The notes: generated by a model not told the origin, from the letters alone. 64,000 nucleotides of DNA from Panax quinquefolius (GCA_020205615.1 CM035153.1:81295853-81359852); one strand, 5' to 3'; shown: positions 21,601-34,862, counted from the first letter of the stretch. Made by a program: numbers and translations.

Positions 21601-24200
21601 TTAAATCACATATTTAATTAAATAAGGAGTTTAAAATTTATGGTTATTACATTTTATACTTTCAACATATATATAAAACCTCATGCTATTTGCAATAAAG
21701 ATTTAAAACAGTTAATCATCAAGTTCACATAACAAATAGGAACTAAAAGACTTATCTTTATCGTTGTTTACCAATAATAGTTTAACAGCTTACAGCTATC
21801 CGCACTTCACGTACCTTACACAATTATATAATCATGCTCATCAACTATTAGTCACATAGCAATGCAAAATAGTTGTAATGTAAATTTTACTCTATATCTC
21901 ATAACCCTTCCTATTATCATTACACAATGTTCAATTTGATTGTGTTAACTTTCAACTTATATCTCACTATACTTCTTCTTAATCATACTCAAAGTTCATT
22001 CAAGTGTTTAGGCCTTGCTATGAATCATTATTTGTTTTATATTAACCCCATTTCATATCTTATAATACTCATTTCATTTGAGTTAAAACACTTTTTACGT
22101 TTATTAACACTTGTCACGGTGTTTCGACGTTTGTTTGTCAAACGCCCGATTTGTCTCTCTTATGTACGCTTATTATGCTTATACAACTTATCTAATATAT
22201 CATTTATCAAAGTTAAGCATAATTGTATATTTACGAACATTCATGTTTTATAACTTAGGACAACATCTTTTATTGTCAGAAGCACTACACTTGAATACGT
22301 CCATGCCCAACGCCCTCCGATTGCTTTTGAAAACACAATAGGCCCAAAGATGGACATTTTTACTCCTTTTAATGACCTCAAATTAATAAACTTAAAGAAT
22401 AAAAGTTGTAGGTCTATTCTTCCTCGTTCCGGATCATCTTGAATTGCCTCAACTAGAGTTCTTATGAAACCGTTATGGTCAATTTACTAAAATAGGTCAA
22501 AGCAGTCACACTTAATACACTTTGGGCGCGGGCGCACCCATTTCCTTCACACTCCAGTGCACCCGTGCCAGCTAGCAGTGCTCAGCGGCGTGCCCACACT
22601 CTTGGGCGACGTGCTTGGCTTCGCCCAAATTATAGTCTTTGTGATGTTTTTACTTTAAATCTTCATAACCTCTTCATTTTAAGTCGGAATTAGTTGGTTT
22701 TCATCTCTATGAACTCGTGAAACACTGAACTACTCATCTACAGAATAATTATAGCACTTTAAAAACATTAACAATTCATTTTAAGGGTTCTAATTCACTG
22801 TTCATGTTATTTTTTTCATGTTTTAAACATATTTAGCATAATCATTCACCACGGATTCAATTCCAAACAAAATCAATCCGTTTAAACATTGTTGTTTTCA
22901 TTTTTCAACATAATAACAACATCTATTATCAATTTCAGATTATTACAAGATTTAACCATCAATTTGTACTCTAAAACAATCCATATTGTACATATTTAAC
23001 CACAAACTTAATTTCTTCTTCTAAAACAAGTTTTCATGGATTTGATGCTCCAAAAATCATTTACAGATGATGTTTATCATATTACAATCATCTATTCACA
23101 CATATAACCTATTCCTCAACAAATTGTTCATCAAAACCATTTATAGAGAAGAATTTAGAGAAATACATAAACTAAGAAATTAAAAAATTAGATTATTACC
23201 TTGACTCCTTCTAAGCTTATTTATATGATTAGAAAAAAATTGAACAATCTCCTTCTTCCTCTTGATTCTTCTCTTTGAATTCACTGAGTTCCTCTCTGAA
23301 TTTTTACTTTTTCTAGACTCTCTTCTCTGCTCTTGCCACTAAGTGAATGAAATAAACTGATAAAATAATACTACGTGATTTTAACTTGGTTATCAGTTAC
23401 CATATGCTAAGAGTCTCAGCAGTTAAATTATACCAAAGGTCATAAGACCTCGTTTGGCTAGAACTAACTTAAGACCTCTTTAATTTATTTTATTCCCTTC
23501 CTTATAATATAGTTTATCTGTCACAACCATTATTAAATTAAACCTCAATATACTTATAACTTCCATTTAGCCATTATAACAAATTACTAAATCTCTAATT
23601 TAATTACTTAATTAAATTAGAATATTTCATTCCATCAAATATTCATTTTACATTTCATAAGTATTTCAACTAAAATATTTATTTTATTCGATAAATATTT
23701 TAACTATTTAAGATTCACAATCAGTATTACATTAACATATTACACTCATATGTAATATATTACTTCCTTATTTATTAAAATAAATATGCTTACACTAATT
23801 AGTTATTTTAATTAAGTGAATTACTCACATTATTTATGAGATTTAATTCATAACAACTCTATTGCCAACATGGCATAATAATCAAATTATTTTATTTCAT
23901 AATATAATTTTAACTTAATTAAATTAACTAATCTTATTCGATTAATTTTCTTTTCATAACAATTTCATTTAATTTTTTCAATAGTTAAATTAAGTATTAA
24001 ACCTCATTTTCCAAACATATACATCTCTTTTATATTCACACTTAATCTCTTCACACCAAATCACATATTTCAAGATAAATTGCAAATATATATACTTACC
24101 CACACTCAAAACACATAATTTAAAATATATACATTTCATAATAAGAATTTTAATTATTAAATTCTTATTTTAATAACTTATAAAAATTCGGGTTGTCGCA
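18640..24200 (-). mobile_element. Long AT-rich gypsy LTR-like block, minus orientation
   Basis: The right edge is sharp: on the minus strand it starts TGCGACAACCCGAATTTTTATAAG at 24200, like the LTR start TGTGACAACCCGATATC at 62489, and Tat gag lies directly beyond. The interior has no coding ORF. It contains 'aacttgcacaat' repeats (18890-19140) like those at 49440-49530 in another LTR, a TATA-like tataaatg (minus strand, plus-coordinates 20579-20586), and four GC-rich near-palindromes. Its length (over 5 kb) is long for one LTR, so two LTRs or a composite are possible. The left edge is not determined. Short ORFs are spurious. Confidence 0.5.
20227..20240. repeat. 14-bp perfect palindrome GGCGCAGCTGCGCC
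   Basis: Perfect dyad in AT-rich sequence. Degraded versions lie at 19413 (ggcgcagctgtg), 21244-21257 (ggcgcagttgcgcc) and near 22524 (gggcgcgggcgcaccc). Confidence 0.8.
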
Positions 24201-26464
24201 GGAACTTTCCCCTTTGACTTGATGGTAGGATTCATCACCCGGTGGGAAGATATAGTGGATTCTCTTTCGACACTACATCAGTTGTATTGGATGTGGATCC
24301 TTCAGCCTCTCCATAATTCTATGGCACATTCTTGAGGTTGAAAACATGATATTATGGCCTGAATGGCAACATGATTGGCTTTGGCACAACCACTTTTAAA
24401 GGATTTTCAACACCTTTGAGCTTAATTGGTTGTACTATACGTGGTGTGGCAGCCAAATCTTCCTCAGAGGATACAACTGCTACGACATCCTTCCATTTTG
24501 TAGGAAATGTATCCCCGCTCTCCATGTCTGACGTCATTATGCGCCATCTGCGCAGGACAACATTGTCAATCAAGTTCTAGATAAGATGGCAGAGTTCCCA
24601 GCATTCCTTAGTGATGTGACCGCGAGAGTGGGAATGGTATTGTCATATTCCATTAGGATCAAACCACCTTGAGTAGAAGCTGATTGGAGCTAACAAAGCT
24701 GTGATTCTTCCCTCATTGATCAGTATTTGTAATATCTCTTCCATCGGTTGGCCTAAATAGGTGAATTCCCTTTTATTGGTGAAATCCCAACGAGATTTAG
24801 CTTTTGCTCTTTTTGCTTTTTTATCATCAAAGGTTTCACCTTCTGGAGTAAGCGGTGGAGTACTTGTAATAAGAGGAAGGAGGTTCGCATGCTCCTGGCT
24901 GAATAATTAACGTGTGACTTGGTGCTGATGAACCACCAGTTCTGCCAATTGGTTGACTTACTCACTAAGAGCCTTCATCTTTCGTTCCATCATAAACTGG
25001 AACTGTGCATAATCTCATTTGTCAACATTATCCTTGCTGATTTGGGATGATCCACCAACATAATGAGAACTCTGTCCACTGCTCCAACTAATCATGTTAA
25101 CCTCTTCTTCCTTGTGTTGAGGGAGAGGGTTGTCTTGCACATGGGGTTAGTCGGGTTTGGTTACCACGATCTCACCATTGTCAATTAAATCCAGGATTTT
25201 GTGCTTCATGGCCCAACAATCCTTGGTGTCATGTCCTGGAGCTCCATCATGATAAGCGCACTTCCAGCTAGCATTAAAACCCTTTCCACTCGGGTTAGCT
25301 GGTGGAAGAAGATGAGTAATTTTCTTCTGAATTGTTAGAAGTTTGAGAATGTTCTCAAGTGAGTCCCCTAAGGGTGTGAACACTCGAGTGCGTCTGACTT
25401 CTCCACCTTTTGGAAATGGCGGGCATGAAGACTGTGCTTGGAAAGGGGAGTAGTTTCTCCTTTGAATAGGCATGTTCTGATTGCCTTTTTGTCCTTGTAT
25501 TATCAAGGAAACATCATCCTCTTTCTTCTTATGGACCCTCCAAGGGTTGTTTCCATAACTTCTAGACTGGATGTGATCATCCACAGCTTTTAATGCAGCA
25601 AGGTCTTGAATCTTCCAAGACTTCAATCCCATCTCAGCCATTTCTCCATGTTTGATAGTTTCAGACAATGGCTTGCCTATGCCAGCTAAGCCCCTCTCGT
25701 ACAAGGGAGCTTCTTAAATGTCTATGAAGGTCATCACTAATTCAGACTCAGTCATAGATGGAATAACTTGAGCAACAAGGCACCTCCACCTTTGGTCATA
25801 CTCTCTAAAAGACTCATTGACTTATTTCCTGACCTTGGTAATTTGATACCGGTCTGAAGCCATCTTAATTTGGAAACTGTACAGGCTGAGGAAAGCATGG
25901 GCTAGCTCCTCCCAACTATGAATCTTGGAGTTGTCTAATCTGGTATACCATGCTCTGAAACAACTACATTCTGAGCTTTTCATTCTTGGCATAAGATCTG
26001 AGTTCTCCAATGAATACCTTCAAATGTGTGTAAGGATCCCCCAATCCATCATAATTTTCAAAATTGAGAGTCTTGAATTTCTCTGGATAATGAACCCCAG
26101 GAAATATGCACAAGTCAGAATATGAAACACTTCCGTGAGCTCCAATCCCTTTGATAAACTGAATGGTCTCTTCCAATTGTAGGACTTTCTTCTTAATATC
26201 ATCGATTTCTGGATCTCCTCTGAGATGGGTGATTTCAAGGGTTTTGTTCATTCTGTCAAACTGAGACTCAGGTACTGGAACTTCTTTGTCCGGACCGTGG
26301 GTTCCTCCATGTGTAGAGGATTCTATATGTATGGGTATTTGTGGACCCTGAGTAGACTTGTGTAGTTTTTTTAGTAGAACAACCAACTCTGTAATTTGAT
26401 TACTTAATCCATCGAACTCCTCACGAGAGACAGGAGTAGGATTAGGCTGACCAGATGTAGCCAT
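24201..26464 (-). pseudogene. Tat-lineage gag with two zinc-knuckle modules
   Basis: Starts at ATG 26464 (MATSGQPNPTPVSREEFDGL). Landmarks are FPGVHYPEKFKTLNFENYDG and WYTRLDNSKIHSWEELAHAF, then MYERGLAGIGKPLSE, all of the Tat/Ogre gag type. A first knuckle CAYHDGAPGHDTKDC (C-x2-H-x5-H-x4-C) is followed by WAMKHKILDLIDNGE. After a stop at 25147 and NPLPQH, a second module of the same plan runs through EEILQILINEGRITALL to QYHSHSRGHITKEC and WELCHLI, then NLIDN, with the first Cys changed to a stop. Several stops and shifts make it a pseudogene. Pol is absent because the LTR at 24200 abuts it. Confidence 0.85.
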
Positions 26465-27224
26465 GCTTGGCTGTAGGCTTTTTACCTTTTTAGACTTGGA
26501 GCGGGTTACCGGCCCAATTGATTCTTTACAAAAAGACTTATGTAGTTTAGTCTTAGGGAATGTAGAAATGTCACATGCTATGTAATGTGTCCGTTTTAGG
26601 AGTATTATCCTACAAAACGGATGTTAGTTGTTTTAAATGAGAAGATATCATGACAGGTTTTGATATGTAAGGGAATGCATGTACATATATTCCTTTATAC
26701 TTTCCATTATATTGAGATTGACATGGAAATGAAATTACAAGTAATTATAATTATAAGTAATTGAAATGGGAACGTATAAAGTGACTTCCCTCCGCGTTTG
26801 GTTTATCAGAGGCTGGCATATCTTAGGTTACTCTCGCAGCTTTTTGGCATGAAGGTTCCCAGATCATCGCAATTTACTCAACAAGAAGTTAATCTAGTCT
26901 TTTAACTGGAGCGAATCTGGATGGTGCCTTTCCTGAGCCTCATTGGAATTAGTCTCCCTACGAGTCCAATAATCAAACACCGACAGGATAGCCTCCTGGT
27001 GGAGGGACCACACAACATAAATTCACATACAACGCGTCTCACCGTATGAAAATGATGACATGTGCGAAGCATTAATATCACAGGCAGATATAGTGCGAAG
27101 CACTAAGTGCAGTAAGTACATGCATTAGTACACATTCATTCAAATATAAATGCAACATCCACAAACAAGCAGATAAAATGTTTTGAAAATCTTTGAATAG
27201 CGACTTAAGCCCTCTTACTGGATG
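26465..27224 (-). mobile_element. 5' untranslated leader of the Tat element
   Basis: Lies between gag and primer site. No ORF or RNA gene is recognised. It contains 'gtgcgaagcactaagtgcagtaagtacatg'-like short direct repeats around 27060-27130 and GC-richer text around 26780-27010. Confidence 0.6.
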
Positions 27225-27242
27225 TCCCCAGCAGAGTCGCCA
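27225..27242 (-). other. Tat-type primer-binding site
   Basis: Minus strand TGGCGACTCTGCTGGGGA, the primer sequence seen in Tat/Ogre-type elements (commonly attributed to an Arg tRNA). It lies eight bases inside the LTR end. Confidence 0.8.
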
Positions 27243-27250
27243 CCTGTCAA

Positions 27251-27926
27251 TGTCGGAATTTTATTTGTTTACTTCTATTCTTGTCTTTTGGTGTTCTCAT
27301 GTTAGATGAGATTTGTTTGAAAAAATAAGTTTGAAAAGGTCTGACATGTATATGTCGACGATTGAATCGTAAATTAGTGCCATTGGTATTTTAAATGGTT
27401 GCACCAACTCAACCGAGAAATGGTTTGCACATTGACCTAGTGATGTAACACTGCTTAACTGGTCTATGAAACCGAGATTCATTAGGGTCCAGGGGCTTGA
27501 TTAAGCATAGGGAAGGTGTTAGGCACCCCCCGACTTCTGTAGTGACACGGTGACCGCCGCTTTTCAATTTAAACTTTTATCTGAATGTGTGTGTGTGTAG
27601 GTCTATGTGTTGTTGTTTGGAAGTAGTGTTATGCCTCGTTTACACCTATATACAAAGGGTTTGAATTTTGTATAAAAGTTCAATTTTAACAAGATATGCA
27701 ATGATGTTTTGTAAAACAGGTTTTTCAAACCCTTGTGCTCAATAGTAATTGAGGCCTTTGATACTTCCATTTTATTATGTGTTCAGCTTGGTTGCTTTTA
27801 TTATTTTTGAGAGAACATAATGTACATAGTAGTGCCGAAATCCTTGTGGGCGTGAGAGCCATCTAAGGATATTCGAACACCATGAATAATTTACAAGATG
27901 GTATCAACTGAAAATGTCCATCACGG
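27251..27926 (-). repeat. 3' portion of the Tat 5' LTR
   Basis: On the minus strand it ends ...AAAATTCCGACA at 27251 and contains GGTGCCTAACACCTTCCC (plus strand ggaaggtgttaggcacc), a common Tat/Ogre LTR phrase. The copia LTR begins at 27927, preceded by CACGG. The upper part of the same LTR appears to resume at 37551 with CACGGGAACC. Bases from about 27520 to 27926 are repeated at 35248-35663. Confidence 0.7.
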
Positions 27927-29813
27927 TGTTAGGTTTGTAATATTCATGAACGCAATCAAATTGCATAAAAAGTGCGGAAGCGTGTAAAAATCAGAGTTTA
28001 AAAATTTACAAACCATATACCCGGATCACCCTTTATGCATAATTATTAATTAAACGAAAAGATAAAGAATAAAATCATACCCTTGAAGATCGAGCTTCCT
28101 CAGGTACAAGTTTACCTCCAAATCCTTTCGCGTTCAATCTTGAATCCACCGGGGTTTTGTTCCTTCCTTTGATCAACGTTAGCCACCCATATGTTTGGCC
28201 TCTAGAGGTGATCCACCAAGGAAGAAGAAAATTCAAGAAGAAGGGTGGTTGGCTAAACCCTAGTTTTTCTATCTCTATAGAAAGGGTGTACTCTCCCAAC
28301 AATTGGAATTATGTCGTATGTTGAAAAAGTCAACAACCTTCTTCACCCATAATAAGACTCCTCTTATTAATAGATGTGGGCAACCCACCTTAACAATTAA
28401 GGAATTGGGTTTTATTTAATTAATTAAATTCTTTTAATTAATTAAGCTCCCTAATCTTATTAGGGATAATTAATTAAACTCCTTTAACTAATTTTCCTTC
28501 CTAATCCAATTAGGAATAAATGAGAGTACTTATATTAAATTAATTCCTAAACTCTTTTAGAAATTAAAATAATAATAATTGTAATAATATTAATAAGACT
28601 CCTCTTATTAATTTATATTTAATATTTCTAAAATATTAAATAATAAATATTAAGCTATTTAATTTATTCTATCACCATAGATTAAATTAAATATACTTAA
28701 TATATTATTACGATTATGCCATTAACTTCTTAAATAATTATTCTTCCTTTTATGGTGTGACCCTTTAGGTTCTCCATATTAAACCTGGTTGTGAATAAAT
28801 CAATTAGAACAATTCTAATCTTATTTAAATAAATAAATTAAACAATTAATTTATTTAAATAAATAATATTTATTCTACAATAGGATAAGCCTCCCTAGCG
28901 ATCAACGACTTTCCGATAATATAGATTTCAACATTAATCATTAAAGAACCTTTGACTAAATAGTTACCGCATAATTCAATCCTTCCACCATACAATGTCC
29001 CAATTAAATATAAGACATGGAATTCTTCATCAAGTCTTATTTTATTTAATTATATGTATTTCGATCCTTAAATGCACAACTCAAATAATGCAAATTAGAA
29101 ACTCCTTTCTAATTTCATTCTCATTATAACCAAGGACTCTTGGGTTGTCATTTATCGAATCACATAGGACATTTCTCTTCTTTTATTAGAAGTGGTAGAT
29201 TCTTTATTGATCATACATTATCTCCATGTACAACTTATTATACCCAAGCATACCCTTTGATATACCCTAAGGGTCTTAAGGAATAAGTCAAAGTATAACT
29301 CATCATACACAAGATACTATGATGATCTCAAGTCCAAGGATTACTTGTACTACTATCACTACAGGAATTCCTATTGACAAGCAAATAAAACTCCATTAGG
29401 TATTCCTTAGCGAGCCAATGCGTTCAAAGGAACTTATTCTCTAATAAGCACCTACATACTTGCTTTAGTGTCTCCACATAAATGATCATGAGATCAATCA
29501 TCCTCATCCAATGAGCAAGCAACGTATGTACCAATCTATCCGGATTCACTAATCCCCAATTTAGTAATCCAATGATTGGGAACTATTTTAGTTTTAAGCT
29601 TTCTAAGAATTTAGATCTCATTAGAATGATCATCATCATTATTCTAAAAGCATTGCTTAAAACTATGGGTTTATCACATATTATAAAACAAAGATCATGT
29701 AGATAATTAAAAGCCTTTAATAAATTAATACTTTTTAATAATAAATGAATAAGATTGTTACAAAGTATATGTTTTATCATCAAACATGATTGGCTTGTGT
29801 GCATATTACTTTC
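27927..29813 (-). repeat. Ty1/copia LTR, copy 1
   Basis: On the minus strand it starts TGAAAGTAATATGCACACAAG directly after the polypurine tract and ends ...ATTACAAACCTAACA at 27927, giving TG...CA ends. The length is 1887 bases, the same as copy 2 at 35664-37550. The 5 bases outside it (27922-27926) are CACGG. It contains many 'attaattaagactcc'-style AT-rich short repeats. The minus-strand ORF at 28302-28075 has no recognisable domain. Confidence 0.85.
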
Positions 29814-29826
29814 AATCTCCCACTTG
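29814..29826 (-). other. Copia polypurine tract
   Basis: Minus strand gcaagtgggagat just before the LTR start, the classic copia arrangement. Confidence 0.85.
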
Positions 29827-31560
29827 CACTAAAGCCAATCGCCATTGTATCTTATACTCTTCTTCTCTATGTGACGATTATCCTGCTGTTGGATAAGCTT
29901 TAGTTAATGGATATGTAATGTTGTTCATGAGAGTCCACTATCTCTATAGTGATTTCCCATCTTTCAATGATTCTAATAATCAAATGAAAGTGCCACAGCA
30001 CATGTTTAGATCCAAGATGAGACTTGGGAACTATTCCTAGTTCTGTAATGAACTTTTAATCCAAACAATCAACTTGCAGCTTCATTTATAGCTATATACT
30101 TTGTCTTTATCACTAAACCAAAGAACTCTTTCTTTGTTTGGAACCTTTCCATTCAACGCACTCACCATTTGTTCAAGATAACGCTTTACCTTAAAGTGGA
30201 TTTTACGTCATCTTGGTCCGCTGCGAAAAACTTGAGTCCATTAAGCCCTCTAGTTTTAATTTAGACCCACCATGAATATGATCACATCCTTAGTGCCTTA
30301 AGCATTTTAAGATGTTTTTCAACGACTCACGTTGAACTTCTCCGAATATGACCGATCAATATCGGTCTCGTATATTTCATTGCATACATGATAGTTACTC
30401 ATGTGATCTCTCTTTTAGAGTCCGTGGGGACCATTAAGAGATACACTCCATAGCTCATCGACATGAGACATCTCTTGAGTTTGCCATGCTAAACGACTTT
30501 AGCATCAAATGAATATACGTTCCTTGGGTTAAGTCGAGCATCCTTTTAAATCTATCTATATAGATTTATATCCCCAATTAAGATACTCTTCCAAATCATT
30601 CATGGAGGAATGTTTAGACAACTTTATCTTTCTTGATTGTAGCATTGGTATGTCATTCCTTATCCGTAGTATATCAACATATAGTACTAGGAATGTCACG
30701 ATGCTCCCATGACCCTTTTTTATTACACACTAGGTTCATTCTTATTTTGATAAAATCAAACTCTTTTGATTGCCTCATCAAAACAAATGTTCCATATTTG
30801 AGAAACTTGCTTCAATCCATTTCTCCGAGTGTTCACAACACTTACCTCATCATATGTAACTCTCCGATCATCATCTTCTATGATCGTACCTCATCATCAT
30901 CATCTATGATGAATCCATACCTCCTAGGTATCTTCTACTACTATTCCATTTTACGATTAGGTTGTGGTACAATAGAATCTATCTATAGGTTCCTCTTATT
31001 TGACTTATAGTGTTTTGTGGTTCTTGAACTTTTCAAGATCTATTATCCTCCCACTAGCCCTTTCAATGATAAACACCTTTATCTTATAAAGCGCGTGTGT
31101 TTCGCAATGCAGACACCTTTTGCTAAGTAGGATTATAGAACATATACCCTAAACTTACTTTAGGATGTCCCACAAATCGACACTTGTCAAATCTTGTCCC
31201 AAGCTTATCCTTTCAAACCTTTTCACATAAGTTGGACAACCCTTATCTTAACATACTTAAGATTAGGAATCCTCCTGTCCATAACTTTTATGGAGTCTTA
31301 GGGCTTTTGGATTTTGAGGTTACCATTTTAAGTGATATGCAACCATTTCTAGGACATGATCCTGAAGGATCTTTGGAATGTCGGTAAAATCATTATGGAC
31401 CGCACCATGTCCAACAAGGTACGATTTTTCCTTTTAGATACATCAATCAATTATTGCGTATCAGGATGTGTCCATTATGAGAAGACCATTTGAGATGATC
31501 TAGAAACTTATTGCACAAGTATTTATTCCTTGATCCGATCAAAGAATCCTAATACTTTAC
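29827..31560 (-). pseudogene. Ty1/copia pol remnant (integrase, RT, RNase H)
   Basis: Reading the minus strand downwards, scattered frames match copia pol in the right order. Integrase text KRKNRTLLDMVRSIM is near 31440. The linker to the integrase C-terminus has GYMFYNPT, then QKVSALRN, then the linker IDSIVPQPNRKME (31170-30960). An RT segment (GLKQVSQIWN, then FDEAIKRV) lies near 30800. The RT end and RNase H run from about 30430 to 29840: MYAMKYTRP, ADQDDVKST, TKYIAINEAAS, a LIIRIIERWEI-like stretch, and RYNGDWL, then CKWEI at the end. Many stops, frameshifts and deletions. No catalytic pairs survive in frame. Not functional. Confidence 0.75.
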
Positions 31561-32079
31561 CAATTTGTTTCATTTTTGAATTCTTTGAACCTTTCAAATA
31601 ATTCACACTTGTATTTCAGCAAATACACACATTCAACTCTTTGAATAATCATCTCCTTTTCTTATACTAATTTGTTCAATATGCAAAATTATTTTCACGT
31701 AAGTCAAGTATACAAAATCCATTAAGTAATCTTTCAGTTCTATACGAAACATTATTATAAATAGAACAACAATTGTTCTTAAATATAATACCAAAGATTT
31801 CATTGTCCAACAATAAAATGGAAATAATGTTTCTGACAAGTACTGGAATACAATAACAACTTATTGACTTAATAGATTTGCCCGTAGGGAGTGCTAAACT
31901 ATAAGTTTCTATAGCTAATGCAGCAACCTTTGCTTTATTTTCCACATATAGGATTACTTATCTTTGTTTAACTTTCTACTTCTGTTTGGTCTCTTCATAA
32001 ATCTATATTTATGATAACCAAAGTCGGTATCCAATACCCAAGTAGAACCTTGACTTAAAGAAAAATTTATTTTAAATCA
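31561..32079 (-). pseudogene. Copia internal sequence, protease/integrase start expected, not readable
   Basis: Lies between the recognisable gag knuckle and integrase. The position is where protease and the integrase start should be, but I see no DTG or HHCC motif. The minus-strand ORFs here (31945-31633) have no assignable domain. Confidence 0.4.
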
Positions 32080-32920
32080 TTAACAATTTTGTATTTATAA
32101 CCAAAACTTCACTAAGCTTCTTTGGTAAGCCTCTGCAAGATTCTTCTCGCAGTTTCTTTCCAGTGTCCAGGCTTATTGTAGTGGAAGCAAAACTCCTTTG
32201 CTATCCGTATCAGTTTTGTTCTTATTATCCTTTGTTTATGCCTTTCTATTTACCTTCTTTGAATCGTTCTTCTTTTCAGAAGATCCTTTGGCCCCTACCA
32301 ATAAGACTTGGTTTTTCTTGGTTGGAAAGTGACTCTCAACATTTTTCAATATGTTAAGCAAATCAGCGAGGCTGATATCTAACTTGTTCATATGAAAAAT
32401 TCACAACAATTGTGAAAGGATTCCGGGAGTGAGTGCAAGATCAAATCTTGGCTCAACTCTCCATCCATGACAAAACTCGTTGTCCTAATTGATCAATCAA
32501 ATTGATAATGTTAAGGACTTTTATCCGAATCAGTAGTGTCATCTTCGTCATTCTAGATCGGAAGAGCTCCTTAGATATCTCGATATCTATCAGTCCTACT
32601 TTCCTCACCATCAACTACTTGATGTGCGGGAATATAGTAGAAGCATCCATAGTTTCATCTTGTGGACTGAAGCTCGTTACTCGTAGATCACGAGCATGAT
32701 GCATTGAGCGAATGTGCATCATCTTGCCACTTTCTAAAAAGTAGCAATGTCTTCCTCAGAGGCATTGTCTGCAACCATTGCAGGGATAGGCGTATTAAGG
32801 ACAAAAGATAGCTTTTCAGCCATGAGAACTTTTCTCAATTTCTTTAACCAATCCATTTAATTCAGTCCGGTTAATTTAGCATCTAATATGCTTCGCAGTG
32901 ATAGTAATTTTAGACATTGT
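32080..32920 (-). pseudogene. Ty1/copia gag remnant
   Basis: Minus-strand text includes MAEKLSFVLNTPIPAMVADN and ASEEDIATF (about 32825-32740), the usual copia gag opening (a...KLsyvLd.piP). A zinc knuckle CFHYNKPGHW lies at about 32195-32160, in which the second Cys is Tyr and the last Cys (in NCEKNLAEAYQ) is in another frame. Stops occur after IATF and in the middle third. Gag would form the particle shell. The reading order (gag above pol on the minus strand) agrees with the flanking LTR and polypurine tract. Confidence 0.75.
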
Positions 32921-33735
32921 AAAAATCTGTAAATGAATATGTAATTAACAACATTTTAACATACATTCTTTTATTAATTACCAAAATAATTTAGGTCTTG
33001 TTTTAAATTGGTATCTCCCACTATTTTCTTCAAACTATATTACCCTCACTTATATAGTTCGGCAAAATCTAATTAAAGATCTGCTAGTGAGAATAAGGAT
33101 CCCATTTCAAATGTATATAGCCTTGTGGTGACACAACAAACTATATATAAATAAATAGGTAGACAACTTTTGTCAATTACATCAACTATGCAACTCTTTT
33201 TTTTTTGCCTCTTAGATTATTTTGATCAAGTGGTGGCACATCCGAATCAAAATTATCTAAGTTAAGTCCGACCTAGCACTCTATATATTCAAAAAAAAAA
33301 TATTATCCTTGTAGTGACACAACAAAATAATATTGTTCAATTTTCTTTATAAGCATCAAATGTGATAAATTAACATCTTAAATACTTAATACTTGCCTTG
33401 TGGTGACACAACAAACTCATATTAAATATTTAATACTCTATTAATTTTATCATGCTAGAAAGGCTGACGCTCGATATTCCAAATATCTTTGAACGCTTAG
33501 GACTTAATATAAAAATTGAGGGTTTGTTATTAATTTGTCTCATCTTGTTTAGCGCTCATATACATATATATATAAAAATACGTCGTATTAATTAACATGC
33601 GAAGCATGTTTGCATAATATATAATATATATAGTATAAGCATGCACATATAGAATACTATACTCTACCTGCATTGATTATGAACTTTTATTCTAGTTTGG
33701 TTCACTAGAGCCACCAAGTGAACCAAAAGGTCAAA
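32921..33735 (-). mobile_element. Copia leader with 'CCTTGTGGTGACACAACAAA' repeats
   Basis: No coding signal. The phrase ccttgt(g/a)gtgacacaacaaa occurs three times (about 33121, 33309 and 33395), each followed by AT-rich text. A primer-binding site is not evident; 'gttcactagagccacca' near 33710 is only a weak resemblance. Confidence 0.55.
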
Positions 33736-34862
33736 CCCTAGGGGTGCAAGAATTAATATTTAAATATAACAATTACATTTAAACCCGGGCTCCATTACAA
33801 ACGGGTCTTCAAGCACTCCTTGCTCCTTGATCTCTAATTCTTCAAAATTAATTCTAACTATTCCTATTACAAAACTATTTAAAATAAATAGAAACCTTGA
33901 TCAGCTGATCGAGGGAAGTACATAGGAGGGGAGTAGAATTTACATTAAGAAAAATTAGAGAAGACGAGGTACGCAGACCCCATTTAATAAAACCCATACA
34001 TTCATGCATCCAACTAAAATAAAATCCAATCATATTGGTCAATAGTCCATAATCAATCCCATTTATTATCATACACATCACCATATGCATCAATAAATAA
34101 CATTCATCTCATGAATAATAAACATTTAATATATATATTGATATCATTTAATGGGCAAATTTAGTTAGTATAAAATCTATTTTTGAATCAAAATAAACTC
34201 CTTTATTTTAATCCAAATTTAAATCAAAATAAAACTATTTTATTTTAATTTATCTTATTTTGAATAAAATAAACTATTTTATTTTAATCAAAATCTTTAA
34301 TCAAAATAAACTCCTTTATTTTAATTAATTATGGAATCCAATTCCATGTAATAAATTTTTTATTAAAGGAAACACGGATATTCTTTTTCTATTCACAAAT
34401 AAACTCCTTTATTTTGAATAATATGAAATCTTATTCCATATTTAAATAAACTCCTTTATTTAAGGAAACATGGATTCTCTTTCCTATTCACAAATAAACT
34501 CTTTTATTTTGAATAATATGAAATCTTATTTCATATCTAAACAAACTCCTCTATTTAAGGAAAGATGGATTTACTTCCTATTCACAAATAAACTCCTTTA
34601 TTTTAGGAAAAATAAATCCAATTTCAACTCCAATTAGTTAGCATGGAATCTAATTCCAACTCTAATTAGTTAGCATGAAATTTAATTTTAAAATTAAAAT
34701 AAATCTTTTATTTTAAGATTAAAATAAACCTTTTATTTAAAATTAAAATAAACTTTTATTTTAATTATAAAATAATTAAGAATAATATATATATATATAT
34801 ATATATATAACTATTATATATATATAATATACACTGAATATATATATATAGTTAACATATTA

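Noticed and set aside
27297..27482. Minus-strand 61-codon ORF
   Set aside because: It lies in the Tat LTR just above the primer site; no similarity recognised.
33875..34093. Minus-strand 72-codon ORF
   Set aside because: AT-rich LTR-like sequence with no domain and no support from a second copy.
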